Made by a program: the position numbers and the translations under genes. Below are positions 7,408 to 13,807 of a DNA stretch of 13,807 nt, piece by piece (position 1 is the first letter of the stretch; each line of letters opens with the position of its first letter). Below the pieces are notes generated by a model. The model did not search any database. It saw only the letters and a list, made by a program, of their open reading frames with translations, and was not told the DNA's origin. The stretch covers positions 10,255-24,061 of the forward strand of contig CAJUMI010000034.1 in assembly GCA_910587545.1 (NCBI GenBank). The letters are read 5' to 3'. This DNA is from an uncultured Muribaculaceae bacterium. GTDB lineage: Bacteria > Bacteroidota > Bacteroidia > Bacteroidales > Muribaculaceae.

Positions 7408-8049
7408 TTATTGATTTTTATTTTCAGAATTATCAGCTTCGGGAGCCTTGGGGGCTTCGGGAGCTTTTGCCTCACCGGCTGCTTCGGCCTCGCGCGCGGC
7501 CTTAAGGGCTGCGGCTTTAGCCTTGGCTGCGGCGATCTTCGCCTCACGCTCGGCAGCAATCCGTGCGAGTTCTTCGGGCGATGGCGCCGGTTCTTCTTTC
7601 TCGGGCAGATAGTTGAGTTTCTTCACGAGCTTTGCGCGGGTGAATACGGCCTGTTCGAAATCGTTAGAGAACTCAAGAGCGTTGGTCGGACAGTTGGTTA
7701 CGCAGAGCGAACAGAATGTACAGCTGCCGAGATCATAGAAGTAATTTTCGAGTTTCTTCTTTTTTGTACCGGCCGGAGTGTCGACCATTTTGGTTTCGAG
7801 AGAGATCGTGCCGTTAGGGCAGACACGTTCGCAGGTGCCGCAAGCTATGCACTTGTGATTCCCGTCCTTGTCGTATTTGAGCTCAAGGATCGCACGAAAA
7901 CGCTGGGGGACATGCCTTGTGTCACGATCTTCAGGATAACGTTCGGTAATCTTAGGCGTGACAAATTCCTTGCCGGTAACCTGCATGCCTTTGAGAAGGC
8001 TTGCAATGCCCGAGCCTAACGATGAGAAATAATCTTTTACACTACCCAT
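7408..8049 (-). CDS. nuoI: Complex I subunit I, 2x[4Fe-4S] ferredoxin-like, with Ala/Lys/Glu-rich tail
   Basis: Peripheral-arm subunit that passes electrons through two [4Fe-4S] clusters (N6a/N6b) toward the quinone site. It has 213 residues. Both cluster motifs are complete: Cys67-70-73-77 (CIACGTCERVCP) and Cys110-113-116-120 (CTFCSLCVTNCP). The N-terminus is amphipathic (residues 1-25), as expected for membrane contact. Residues about 150-213 form an extra low-complexity tail. It opens with a Pro/Glu stretch (EEPAPSPEELARI), continues as a helical Ala/Lys/Glu/Arg segment to ~195, then an Ala/Pro/Glu stretch and a polar end. E. coli NuoI (about 180 residues) has no such tail. The gene follows atpG by 42 nt and leads the nuo block; nuoH, its usual upstream neighbour, is absent here. 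Confidence 0.95.
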   Translation of the reverse strand: MGSVKDYFSSLGSGIASLLKGMQVTGKEFVTPKITERYPEDRDTRHVPQRFRAILELKYDKDGNHKCIACGTCERVCPNGTISLETKMVDTPAGTKKKKLENYFYDLGSCTFCSLCVTNCPTNALEFSNDFEQAVFTRAKLVKKLNYLPEKEEPAPSPEELARIAAEREAKIAAAKAKAAALKAAREAEAAGEAKAPEAPKAPEADNSENKNQ

Positions 8050-8091
8050 TGAAAAATGTCGTTATAAATCGGTTAATTGTTATCTATATTA

Positions 8092-8982
8092 TCAGTCACG
8101 GACCTGACCGCCGACGATGTCGAGAAGTTCGGTCGTGATACTTTGTTGACGCAGTTTGTTGAATTCGAGCTGGAGTTGTTCGAGCAATTTTTTGGCGTTA
8201 TCGTTGGCGCTCTGCATTGCCATGACACGCGCGGCCTGCTCGGAAGCCCTGTTCTGCACAAATTTCTCCTGCATTACTAAAAGCAGGAACAGGGGAAGAA
8301 CAGAGCGGAATATCGTCTCAGGATCGGGCTCGAATATATAAGGACGTCCGGAAGAGGCCGGCACGCCTTCGGCGCTGAATGTCGAGCTGTCGACCGGCAG
8401 GAGCTGCTCGAGGGTGATATTCTGCCGGCCGGCCGACTGATAGTGCATATACAGGCAATCCACCTGGTCGACTCGGGACTGCAGGAACTCTGTCTCGAGT
8501 GCCTTGATGAAGTCTTTTACCGCGCTGCCGTCGCTTTTGGAGTTGATCTCGCCGGTCGAGATGACATTGAGACGATTGTCCTTGAAACGTGACACAATCT
8601 TAACCATCTTTTTGCCGACGGGGTAGATATCAATGTCAAGCCCAAAGCCGTAGGTCTGACGCAGTTCGGAGATACGGCCGATCAGCCTTTTGGCAATATT
8701 CACATTATATGCGCCACATAGACCGTCATCGCTGCCAAGCACCACGATAGCCACGCGCCGTATCTCGGGACGGACCTCGACAAGCGGCGACGAGAATGCT
8801 GCATCCGACCCCAGCAGATTGGCTATGACAGTTTCGATCTGCGAGCGATAGGGCACAAGGCGACGCAATGCGCTCTCAGCCTTGTGCATCTTGGCCGATG
8901 AAATCATCTTCATCGCACCTGTGATCTTGCCGGATGAAGCTACCGAACATATGCGGCCTTTAAGTTCTCTTAATGTTGCCAT
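8092..8982 (-). CDS. atpG: F1Fo ATP synthase gamma subunit
   Basis: Central rotor shaft of the F1 sector, 296 residues (family about 285-300). The N-terminal helix is typical (LRELKGRICSVASSGKITGAMKMISSAKM, given only as a pattern at residues 4-32). The central Rossmann-like region includes VLGSDDGLCGAYN near residue 76. The C-terminal helix (NDNAKKLLEQLQLEFNKLRQ, ~255-275) completes the coiled coil that turns inside the alpha3beta3 ring. It ends in TELLDIVGGQ, as usual for the family. It starts 15 nt after atpA. Uniquely placed here, it is followed after 42 nt by nuoI rather than by an operon end; no terminator hairpin was seen in that gap. Confidence 0.97.
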   Translation of the reverse strand: MATLRELKGRICSVASSGKITGAMKMISSAKMHKAESALRRLVPYRSQIETVIANLLGSDAAFSSPLVEVRPEIRRVAIVVLGSDDGLCGAYNVNIAKRLIGRISELRQTYGFGLDIDIYPVGKKMVKIVSRFKDNRLNVISTGEINSKSDGSAVKDFIKALETEFLQSRVDQVDCLYMHYQSAGRQNITLEQLLPVDSSTFSAEGVPASSGRPYIFEPDPETIFRSVLPLFLLLVMQEKFVQNRASEQAARVMAMQSANDNAKKLLEQLQLEFNKLRQQSITTELLDIVGGQVRD

Positions 8983-8997
8983 CGCTTGGTGTAAACT

Positions 8998-10569
8998 TTA
9001 AAATTGACCTGCAACCAAAGAAGCGGCCTCGGTGAGTTTCGAAGTGACGTCATCGGTGAGTTTGCCGGCGCGGATTTCGTCAAGCACATCTGCGCGGTAT
9101 TTAGCCTCGAGGAGCTGGAGCAACTGTTTTTCAAATTCATCCACCTTTTCGATAGGCACATTCTCAAGCAGCCCGTTGACACCGCAGAAGATAAGCGCTA
9201 CCTCGTTCTCCACTGCCACAGGATGATACTGGGGCTGGATAAGAAGTCGTTCATTCTTGCGGCCTTTATCAATAACACGCGCAGTAACGGGATCGATGTC
9301 TCCACCGAATTTTGTGAACGATTCGAGTTCGCGGAACTGCGCCTGGTCGATCTTGAGCGTACCGGCGACTTTTTTCATCGACTTGATCTGGGCATTACCG
9401 CCTACACGCGACACAGAGATGCCGACGTTGATAGCGGGACGGATACCGCGGTTGAACAGGGCTGTCTCAAGGAAAATCTGGCCGTCGGTGATCGAGATAA
9501 CGTTGGTCGGGATATAAGCGGAGACGTCGCCTGCCTGAGTCTCGATGATAGGAAGCGCAGTCAGCGATCCCCCACCCTTTACGATGGGCTTCAGGGCCTC
9601 GGGAAGGTCGTTCATAGTCGAAGCGACGTCCTGATTGTCGATAATCTTGGCGGCACGTTCGAGAAGACGCGAATGGAGATAGAAGATATCACCGGGATAT
9701 GCCTCACGTCCGGAAGGACGTTTGAGGATCAGTGAGATCTCACGATAAGCGACGGCCTGCTTTGAAAGGTCATCGTAGACGATAAGCGCATCGCGGCCGG
9801 TATCTCGGAAATACTCACCGATAGCAACACCGGCGAAGGGCGAATAATAGCGCATGGCCGCAGAGTCAGACGCCGTAGCGGCAACCACTACAGTATAGTC
9901 GAGAGCGCCGAAGCGGCGGAGTGTATCGACTGTCGCAGCGACTGACGAGGCTTTCTGTCCGATCGCCACATAGATACAATAGACAGGTTTGCCTTCCTCG
10001 AAGTTCTTGCGTTGGTTTATGATAGTGTCAATCGCTATTGCAGTCTTGCCGATCTGACGGTCGCCGATGATAAGTTCTCGCTGGCCGCGGCCTATGGGCA
10101 CCATCGAGTCGACGGCTTTGATACCGGTCTGGAGAGGTTGATTGACAGGCTGACGATAGATCACACCGGGCGCCTTGCGTTCGAGAGGCAGATTGATGAG
10201 CTTGCCTTCAATGGGTCCACAACCGTCTATCGGTTCGCCAAGCACATTAATAACACGGCCAAGGAGACCTTCGCCAACGGGAATAGAAGCGATTTCGCCG
10301 GTACGGCGGACACTCATGCCTTCAGAAACCTTGTTGACATTGTTGAGCAAAATCACGCCGACGTTGCTCTCCTCAAGGTTCAGCGCCACACCTTTGACTC
10401 CATTTTCGAACTCAACCAATTCATTGGCGCACACGTTGTCGAGGCCATAGACGTGAGCCACGCCATCGCCAACTTCGAGCACAGAGCCTACTTCCTTGAA
10501 AGAAACTTTCGAATTGACACTCTCGAGCTGCTGTTTCAGCACTTCGGAAATCTCGCTTGGATTTATCAT
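8998..10569 (-). CDS. atpA: F1Fo ATP synthase alpha subunit
   Basis: Non-catalytic nucleotide-binding subunit of F1, 523 residues. The N-terminal beta-barrel comprises ~1-95, the nucleotide-binding domain ~96-385 and the helical C-terminal domain follows. The P-loop is at 169-176 (GDRQIGKT); the usual Thr173 is Ile, while Gln172, Lys175 and Thr176 are kept. The arginine finger that reaches the catalytic beta site is Arg388 in NVGISVSRVGG. Compared with E. coli (513 residues) there is a short insertion at about 308-333, just before GGSLTALPIIETQAGD. Flanking genes are atpH (27 nt upstream) and atpG (15 nt downstream), the standard order. Identification is firm. Confidence 0.98.
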   Translation of the reverse strand: MINPSEISEVLKQQLESVNSKVSFKEVGSVLEVGDGVAHVYGLDNVCANELVEFENGVKGVALNLEESNVGVILLNNVNKVSEGMSVRRTGEIASIPVGEGLLGRVINVLGEPIDGCGPIEGKLINLPLERKAPGVIYRQPVNQPLQTGIKAVDSMVPIGRGQRELIIGDRQIGKTAIAIDTIINQRKNFEEGKPVYCIYVAIGQKASSVAATVDTLRRFGALDYTVVVAATASDSAAMRYYSPFAGVAIGEYFRDTGRDALIVYDDLSKQAVAYREISLILKRPSGREAYPGDIFYLHSRLLERAAKIIDNQDVASTMNDLPEALKPIVKGGGSLTALPIIETQAGDVSAYIPTNVISITDGQIFLETALFNRGIRPAINVGISVSRVGGNAQIKSMKKVAGTLKIDQAQFRELESFTKFGGDIDPVTARVIDKGRKNERLLIQPQYHPVAVENEVALIFCGVNGLLENVPIEKVDEFEKQLLQLLEAKYRADVLDEIRAGKLTDDVTSKLTEAASLVAGQF

Positions 10570-10596
10570 TGTATATGCTTAAAGGCTAATTAATAT

Positions 10597-11139
10597 TTAC
10601 TTTAAAAGAGAAACACGCAATTGTTTAAACTCATTGCTGACCGAAGCGTCGAGCTTGCGGTTGTCGATGGTCACAGTAAAACCACCGATAAGGTCAGGAT
10701 TCACTCGGCTCGAATATTCCATAGTGCCGCCCTGAAGGTTCTTATTGATAAGATCTTTCAGGCGCTTTTCGTCACTGTCAGACAGAGGGGCTGCTGAAAC
10801 GACTTCGACCTTATAGATACCTTTTTCCCGACGATAGAGCGCCGCATACTCGCGGGCGATGGCAAAAACCATGTCGAGCCGCCGGTTATCGGCAAGCAGT
10901 CTGAGAAAATCGGTAAATGTCGAATTGCCGGAGCCTTCGCCTGCGGCAGAAACAATAAGGCCGGTCTTGTCGACGACAGACACAAACGGATTGGCAATGA
11001 CACCTGCAAGCGACGGCTGCTGCGAGCAGGCTGCGACCAGTCTGTTCATCAGTCCGTAGAGCAGATCGGCATCGCCGCGCCCGACAGCTACCTTATATAA
11101 CGCCTTGGCATATCGGCGGGGTATGAGTCCTTCGTTCAT
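10597..11139 (-). CDS. atpH: F1Fo ATP synthase delta subunit
   Basis: Peripheral-stalk subunit (OSCP homologue) that ties the top of F1 to subunit b; 180 residues, normal length. The N-terminal helical domain opens with IPRRYAKALYKVAVGRG, the typical delta start. The C-terminal domain has KGIYKVEVVSAAPLSD (about 107-122) and a family-typical NPDLIGGFTVTIDNRKLDAS near residues 148-167. It lies 9 nt after atpF and 27 nt before atpA, in canonical order. The start at 11139 is the only one that gives the full N-terminal helix. Confidence 0.95.
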   Translation of the reverse strand: MNEGLIPRRYAKALYKVAVGRGDADLLYGLMNRLVAACSQQPSLAGVIANPFVSVVDKTGLIVSAAGEGSGNSTFTDFLRLLADNRRLDMVFAIAREYAALYRREKGIYKVEVVSAAPLSDSDEKRLKDLINKNLQGGTMEYSSRVNPDLIGGFTVTIDNRKLDASVSNEFKQLRVSLLK

Positions 11140-11148
11140 TACGCTTTA

Positions 11149-11646
11149 TTAGTTTTTACTTTCGATCTCGTCTAAGAGGGAGTTGACCAATTTAGTCTGA
11201 GCCTCTTTGTCGGCCATCCGGTTTTTGACAACTTTCTCGGCTATGTCGAGTGCGAACTCGCTGACCTGATTGCGGAACTGCTGTTCGGCCTCTTTCTGCT
11301 GCTGCATGATCTGCACCTTGGCAGAATCCATGACCTTCTGAGCCTCAACCTGGGCTGCAGTACGAGCTTCCTCGATGATCTGAGTCTTGATACGGTCGGC
11401 ATCGCGCATCATGTCGGCTTGCTGACGACGGGCCTCGGCAACATATTCCTCGGCCTGCTGCCGAGCACTGTCAAGTTGCTGTCTGGCATTCTGAGCATAC
11501 TCCACACCTTTGTCGATGAGGTCGGCACGGCTGTCGACATTTTTAAGGATGACGGGCCAGGCGAACTTCCACAGAATGAAGAAGAGCACCGCAAAGGATA
11601 CGAACATCCAGAATATCAAGCCGAAATCAGGCGTGAATAATTCCAT
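11149..11646 (-). CDS. atpF: F1Fo ATP synthase subunit b
   Basis: Peripheral-stalk subunit b, 165 residues. A single N-terminal membrane helix (~9-27, within LIFWMFVSFAVLFFILWKF) is followed by a long charged coiled coil to ~150, rich in Gln, Ala, Glu and Arg (NARQQLDSARQQAEEYVAEA around 53-72). The end (~140-165) binds delta and F1. Only one b gene is present, so the stalk is presumably a b2 homodimer. It sits 17 nt after atpE and 9 nt before atpH. Confidence 0.95.
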   Translation of the reverse strand: MELFTPDFGLIFWMFVSFAVLFFILWKFAWPVILKNVDSRADLIDKGVEYAQNARQQLDSARQQAEEYVAEARRQQADMMRDADRIKTQIIEEARTAAQVEAQKVMDSAKVQIMQQQKEAEQQFRNQVSEFALDIAEKVVKNRMADKEAQTKLVNSLLDEIESKN

Positions 11647-11663
11647 TTAGCTTTGTTTGGAGA

Positions 11664-11903
11664 TTAAACAAAAAGTGCGAGTACGCAAACGATAACGGCG
11701 AAGAGAGCCACACCTTCGACGAGGGCAGCGATCACAATCATGTTACTGCGGATATCGCCTGCGGCTTCGGGCTGACGCGCGATAGCTTCCATGGCAGCCG
11801 CACCGATTTTACCGATACCGATACCGGCGCCGATTGCTGCGATAGCTGCGCCGATGCTGGCGCCTAAACCTGTGAGTGAAAGTTCTGCTAAAAGTCCTAA
11901 CAT
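11664..11903 (-). CDS. atpE: F1Fo ATP synthase subunit c (rotor ring, proton type)
   Basis: Proteolipid forming the membrane rotor ring; 79 residues in two membrane helices (~10-34 and ~52-77). They are joined by the conserved polar loop ARQPEAAGD (42-50), which contacts gamma and epsilon. The ion-binding carboxylate is Glu63 in ALVEGVALF. The positions equivalent to the Na+ ligands Gln32 and Ser66 of the Ilyobacter ring are Ile30 and Gly64, so proton rather than sodium coupling is expected. The Gly/Ala-rich first helix (GASIGAAIAAIGAGIGIG) allows tight packing. It precedes atpF by 17 nt and follows atpB after 37 nt. Confidence 0.97.
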   Translation of the reverse strand: MLGLLAELSLTGLGASIGAAIAAIGAGIGIGKIGAAAMEAIARQPEAAGDIRSNMIVIAALVEGVALFAVIVCVLALFV

Positions 11904-11940
11904 AATCTTAAGTTTTAAGAGTTTGAATTATTGTTTGTAA

Positions 11941-13056
11941 TTATTTTGTCTGAGTTGAAATTTCAAGTTGGTCGTCATGCTTCTTGGCTTCGCCGTGATG
12001 CTCTTCGTCAACCTGGGCAAGCGATATGAAGATCGTCGAAAGCATGGTGAAGACGTAGGCCTGGATAAAGCTGACAAGCACATCGATCAGAAGCATGAAT
12101 ATAGAGAAGAGAACTGAAATCACTGTCGTCGCTCCGCCTGCAACCGGACTTACGGCGGCAAAGATGAATATCAGCAGTGTAAGCACGATCACTATCATGT
12201 GGCCACCCATCATGTTGGCAAACAGACGGACTGTCAGCGCGGCCGGCTTGGTGAACATGCCGAAAATCTCTATAGCGGGCATGATAGGGAGCGGGAACTT
12301 GAGCCACAGAGGAACTTCGGGCCAGAATATTTCTTTCCAATAGTGGCGTGTGCCGAACAGGTTCGTCACCATGAAGGTCAGAACTGCCAGAACAAGCGTA
12401 ACGGCGATATTGCCCGTGAGATTGGCTCCGCCGGGGAATATCACTATCAGGCCGAGCAAGTTCATCACAAAAATGAAGAAGAACACGGTGAGAAGATAGG
12501 GCGCGAATTTGGAAGATTTTACACCAAGCGTCGACTTGATCACCGATCCGTAGATAAAGTCGACAAGCAACTCGAGGAAACCGAGACCTTTGCGTGGCGC
12601 TTTGTAGCCATGTTTTCTCACATAGCCACGCAACCAAAGCATCAGACCTGCGACAATGATCACGGCTATGAAGATGCCGCATACATTCTTAGTTATGGAT
12701 ATATCAAAAGGCTTGACTTCCCCGCCGTCGACGATTTCAATGACTTTGCCCTTGAAATCGCTGTCTTTGCCGGCCAGACGGAATGTCGTATTGCCGTCGA
12801 CGTAGTCCTTGCCATCTGTTATGCGAGACGAAGAAAAGACATGAAGTCCGTCGCTGCCAAACACGATAACAGGCAGAGGAATGCGTTTATGGTGGTTGAA
12901 AGGCACTTCCCATCCATATCCGTCACCGAGGTGCTCGAATATGATTTCCTTGGGATCAAGCTTGCCGTCACCGTGCGCGTCTCCGCCCGCTGACACGCAG
13001 GGAGCGAAAATCAGAGCGCTGATGAATGCGGCAAATATTATAAATAGCTTCTTCAT
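11941..13056 (-). CDS. atpB: F1Fo ATP synthase subunit a, with signal peptide and N-terminal extension
   Basis: Stator channel subunit that lets protons reach the c ring. It has 371 residues against about 271 in E. coli. The extra length is mostly N-terminal: a signal peptide (1-23, ending CVSA) and about 100 residues of predicted periplasmic sequence before the first membrane helix (~125-142). The membrane core is conserved. Arg277 in LTVRLFANMMGGH is the essential arginine (E. coli Arg210) and Gln332 in SFIQAYVF matches Gln252. His286 and Asp325 occupy the places of E. coli Glu219 and His245, a reciprocal swap. The last ~25 residues are a charged cytoplasmic tail with two adjacent His. It starts 3 nt after the atpC stop, so translational coupling is likely. 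Confidence 0.96.
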   Translation of the reverse strand: MKKLFIIFAAFISALIFAPCVSAGGDAHGDGKLDPKEIIFEHLGDGYGWEVPFNHHKRIPLPVIVFGSDGLHVFSSSRITDGKDYVDGNTTFRLAGKDSDFKGKVIEIVDGGEVKPFDISITKNVCGIFIAVIIVAGLMLWLRGYVRKHGYKAPRKGLGFLELLVDFIYGSVIKSTLGVKSSKFAPYLLTVFFFIFVMNLLGLIVIFPGGANLTGNIAVTLVLAVLTFMVTNLFGTRHYWKEIFWPEVPLWLKFPLPIMPAIEIFGMFTKPAALTVRLFANMMGGHMIVIVLTLLIFIFAAVSPVAGGATTVISVLFSIFMLLIDVLVSFIQAYVFTMLSTIFISLAQVDEEHHGEAKKHDDQLEISTQTK

Positions 13057-13059
13057 GAG

Positions 13060-13299
13060 TCAATAAAGACAAACCGATATTACGTTATTATCCACATCGA
13101 CAATACCGCCGTCGATCTCTCGGCGGACTTCCTCAGCAGACTCCGGGGTTTTATATATCATTGTTCCTGGCGTTAGAGTCGAGACCAGCGAGGCGTGGTT
13201 CTTAAGCACAGTGAAAGCGCCGGAAGCACCGGGAAGCGTCACCATGTCGACTTCGCCTTCAAAAACGACAGTTTCGGGAGATATGACTTTGAGTTTCAT
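13060..13299 (-). CDS. atpC: F1Fo ATP synthase epsilon subunit, short form
   Basis: Rotor subunit linking gamma to the c ring; 79 residues. It contains only the N-terminal beta-sandwich (LKVISPETVVFEGEVDMVTL, then PGASGAFTVLKNHASLVSTL at about residues 24-43). It stops after GGIVDVDNNVISVCLY. The C-terminal two-helix domain present in the ~135-residue E. coli protein, which can block rotation during ATP hydrolysis, is absent. No remnant of it fits in the 3-nt gap before atpB. Short epsilon subunits are known in Bacteroidota and Chlorobi, so this is likely native. It follows atpD by 34 nt. Confidence 0.95.
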   Translation of the reverse strand: MKLKVISPETVVFEGEVDMVTLPGASGAFTVLKNHASLVSTLTPGTMIYKTPESAEEVRREIDGGIVDVDNNVISVCLY

Positions 13300-13333
13300 G
13301 CGTCGATGACTTGTATTTGCTCAATCGGTTGAT

Positions 13334-13807
13334 TTACTTTACTTCGTTGAGGAGCTTCTTGCCCTTTTCGATCGCCTCGTCGATCGTTCCGACATTAAGG
13401 AACGCCTGTTCGGGATATTCGTCCATCTCGCCGCTGAGGATCATCTTGAAACCGCGGATAGTCTCGCTTAGAGGAACCATCACACCGGGAAGACCCGTAA
13501 ACTGCTCTGCGACGTGGAAAGGCTGAGAGAGGAAGCGCTGCGCACGACGCGCACGCGAAACCACCAGCTTATCTTCGTCAGAGAGCTCATCAACACCGAG
13601 AATAGCGATGATATCCTGAAGTTCGTTATACTTCTGAAGGAGTTGCTTAACGGCTTGCGCAGTGTTGTAATGATCCTCGCCGATGATATTGGGGTCGAGG
13701 ATACGCGAGGTTGACTCGAGCGGATCGACCGCGGGATAGATACCGAGCTCAGCGATCTTACGGCTGAGCACCGTGGTGGCGTCGAGGAAGCTGAAAGTCG
13801 TGGCGGG
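13334..13807 (-). CDS. atpD: F1Fo ATP synthase beta subunit, C-terminal part (5' end outside window)
   Basis: Catalytic subunit of F1; only the last 157 residues are in the window. The frame stays open to base 13807 (upstream residues read PATTFSFLDATTV), so the GTG at 13771 is an internal Val codon and not a start. Visible family marks are LGIYPAVDPLESTSR and the DELSDED loop at 13571-13591 that contacts the gamma/epsilon rotor. Near the end are RFLSQPFHVAEQFTG and PEQAFLNVGTIDEAIEK. The P-loop and catalytic Glu lie outside. It leads the visible gene train with atpC 34 nt downstream, the usual Bacteroidota order (D, C, B, E, F, H, A, G). Confidence 0.97.
   Translation of the reverse strand, partial: PATTFSFLDATTVLSRKIAELGIYPAVDPLESTSRILDPNIIGEDHYNTAQAVKQLLQKYNELQDIIAILGVDELSDEDKLVVSRARRAQRFLSQPFHVAEQFTGLPGVMVPLSETIRGFKMILSGEMDEYPEQAFLNVGTIDEAIEKGKKLLNEVK

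Noticed and set aside
7411..8019. 202-codon Gly/Phe-rich open frame on the + strand
   Set aside because: Antisense to nuoI. The Gly/Phe/Leu composition is the complement of the Ala/Lys/Glu tail codons, not an independent gene.
8050..8091. Possible separate promoter or terminator between atpG and nuoI
   Set aside because: The 42-nt gap is A/T-rich but contains no TAnnTTTG-like element with a -33 partner and no stem-loop with a T-tract.
9004..9735. 243-codon open frame on the + strand
   Set aside because: Antisense to atpA over conserved coding sequence; no domain and no promoter context of its own.
12199..12993. 264-codon open frame on the + strand
   Set aside because: It lies fully antisense to atpB, whose protein is unmistakable. 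The translated product is rich in His, Glu and Arg with no recognisable domain, as expected of a shadow frame.
1..13807. CRISPR array, tRNA/rRNA, insertion sequence or attachment site
   Set aside because: Nearly all bases are accounted for by coding sequence and short gaps; no direct repeats with spacers, cloverleaf-like segment or transposase was seen.

Overview
The window looks like a chromosomal piece of a Bacteroidota genome, most likely a gut Bacteroidales. The grounds are protein-level resemblance, the absence of Shine-Dalgarno motifs ahead of the starts, a short epsilon subunit, and an ATP synthase a subunit with a signal peptide and a large N-terminal extension. A family-level placement (for example Muribaculaceae) is a guess. 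The window is almost fully coding, with no mobile elements, RNA genes or CRISPR arrays visible.

Left part (1-1500): the 3' end of valS on the + strand converges on a small outer-membrane beta-barrel gene on the - strand. A strong hairpin between them (733-768) can terminate both. The barrel gene has its own upstream region, with a weak promoter candidate and a perfect 7-bp palindrome. A textbook intrinsic terminator (1443-1480) separates it from the long operon behind it.

Right part (1501-13807): a tightly packed - strand gene train, in transcription order atpD (partial) - atpC - atpB - atpE - atpF - atpH - atpA - atpG - nuoI - nuoJ - nuoK - nuoL - nuoM - nuoN. Gaps are 3-42 nt, there is no internal terminator, and one strong terminator follows nuoN. 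The eight F1Fo ATP synthase genes therefore run directly into the genes for the membrane arm of respiratory complex I plus its two-cluster ferredoxin-like subunit NuoI. The electron-input and quinone-module genes (nuoA, B, C/D, H) are not between them. The two systems share the proton gradient: NuoL/M/N build it and the ATP synthase uses it.

Points of interest: the atp-nuo junction that splits the usual nuo order between H and I; a NuoM whose canonical TM7 pump lysine is Leu228; an Ala/Lys/Glu-rich tail on NuoI; a 79-residue epsilon subunit lacking its inhibitory C-terminal domain; a c ring without Na+ ligands; and a swapped His/acid pair in the a subunit. No wholly new system was found; the genes are recognisable core bioenergetics with unusual organisation and details.
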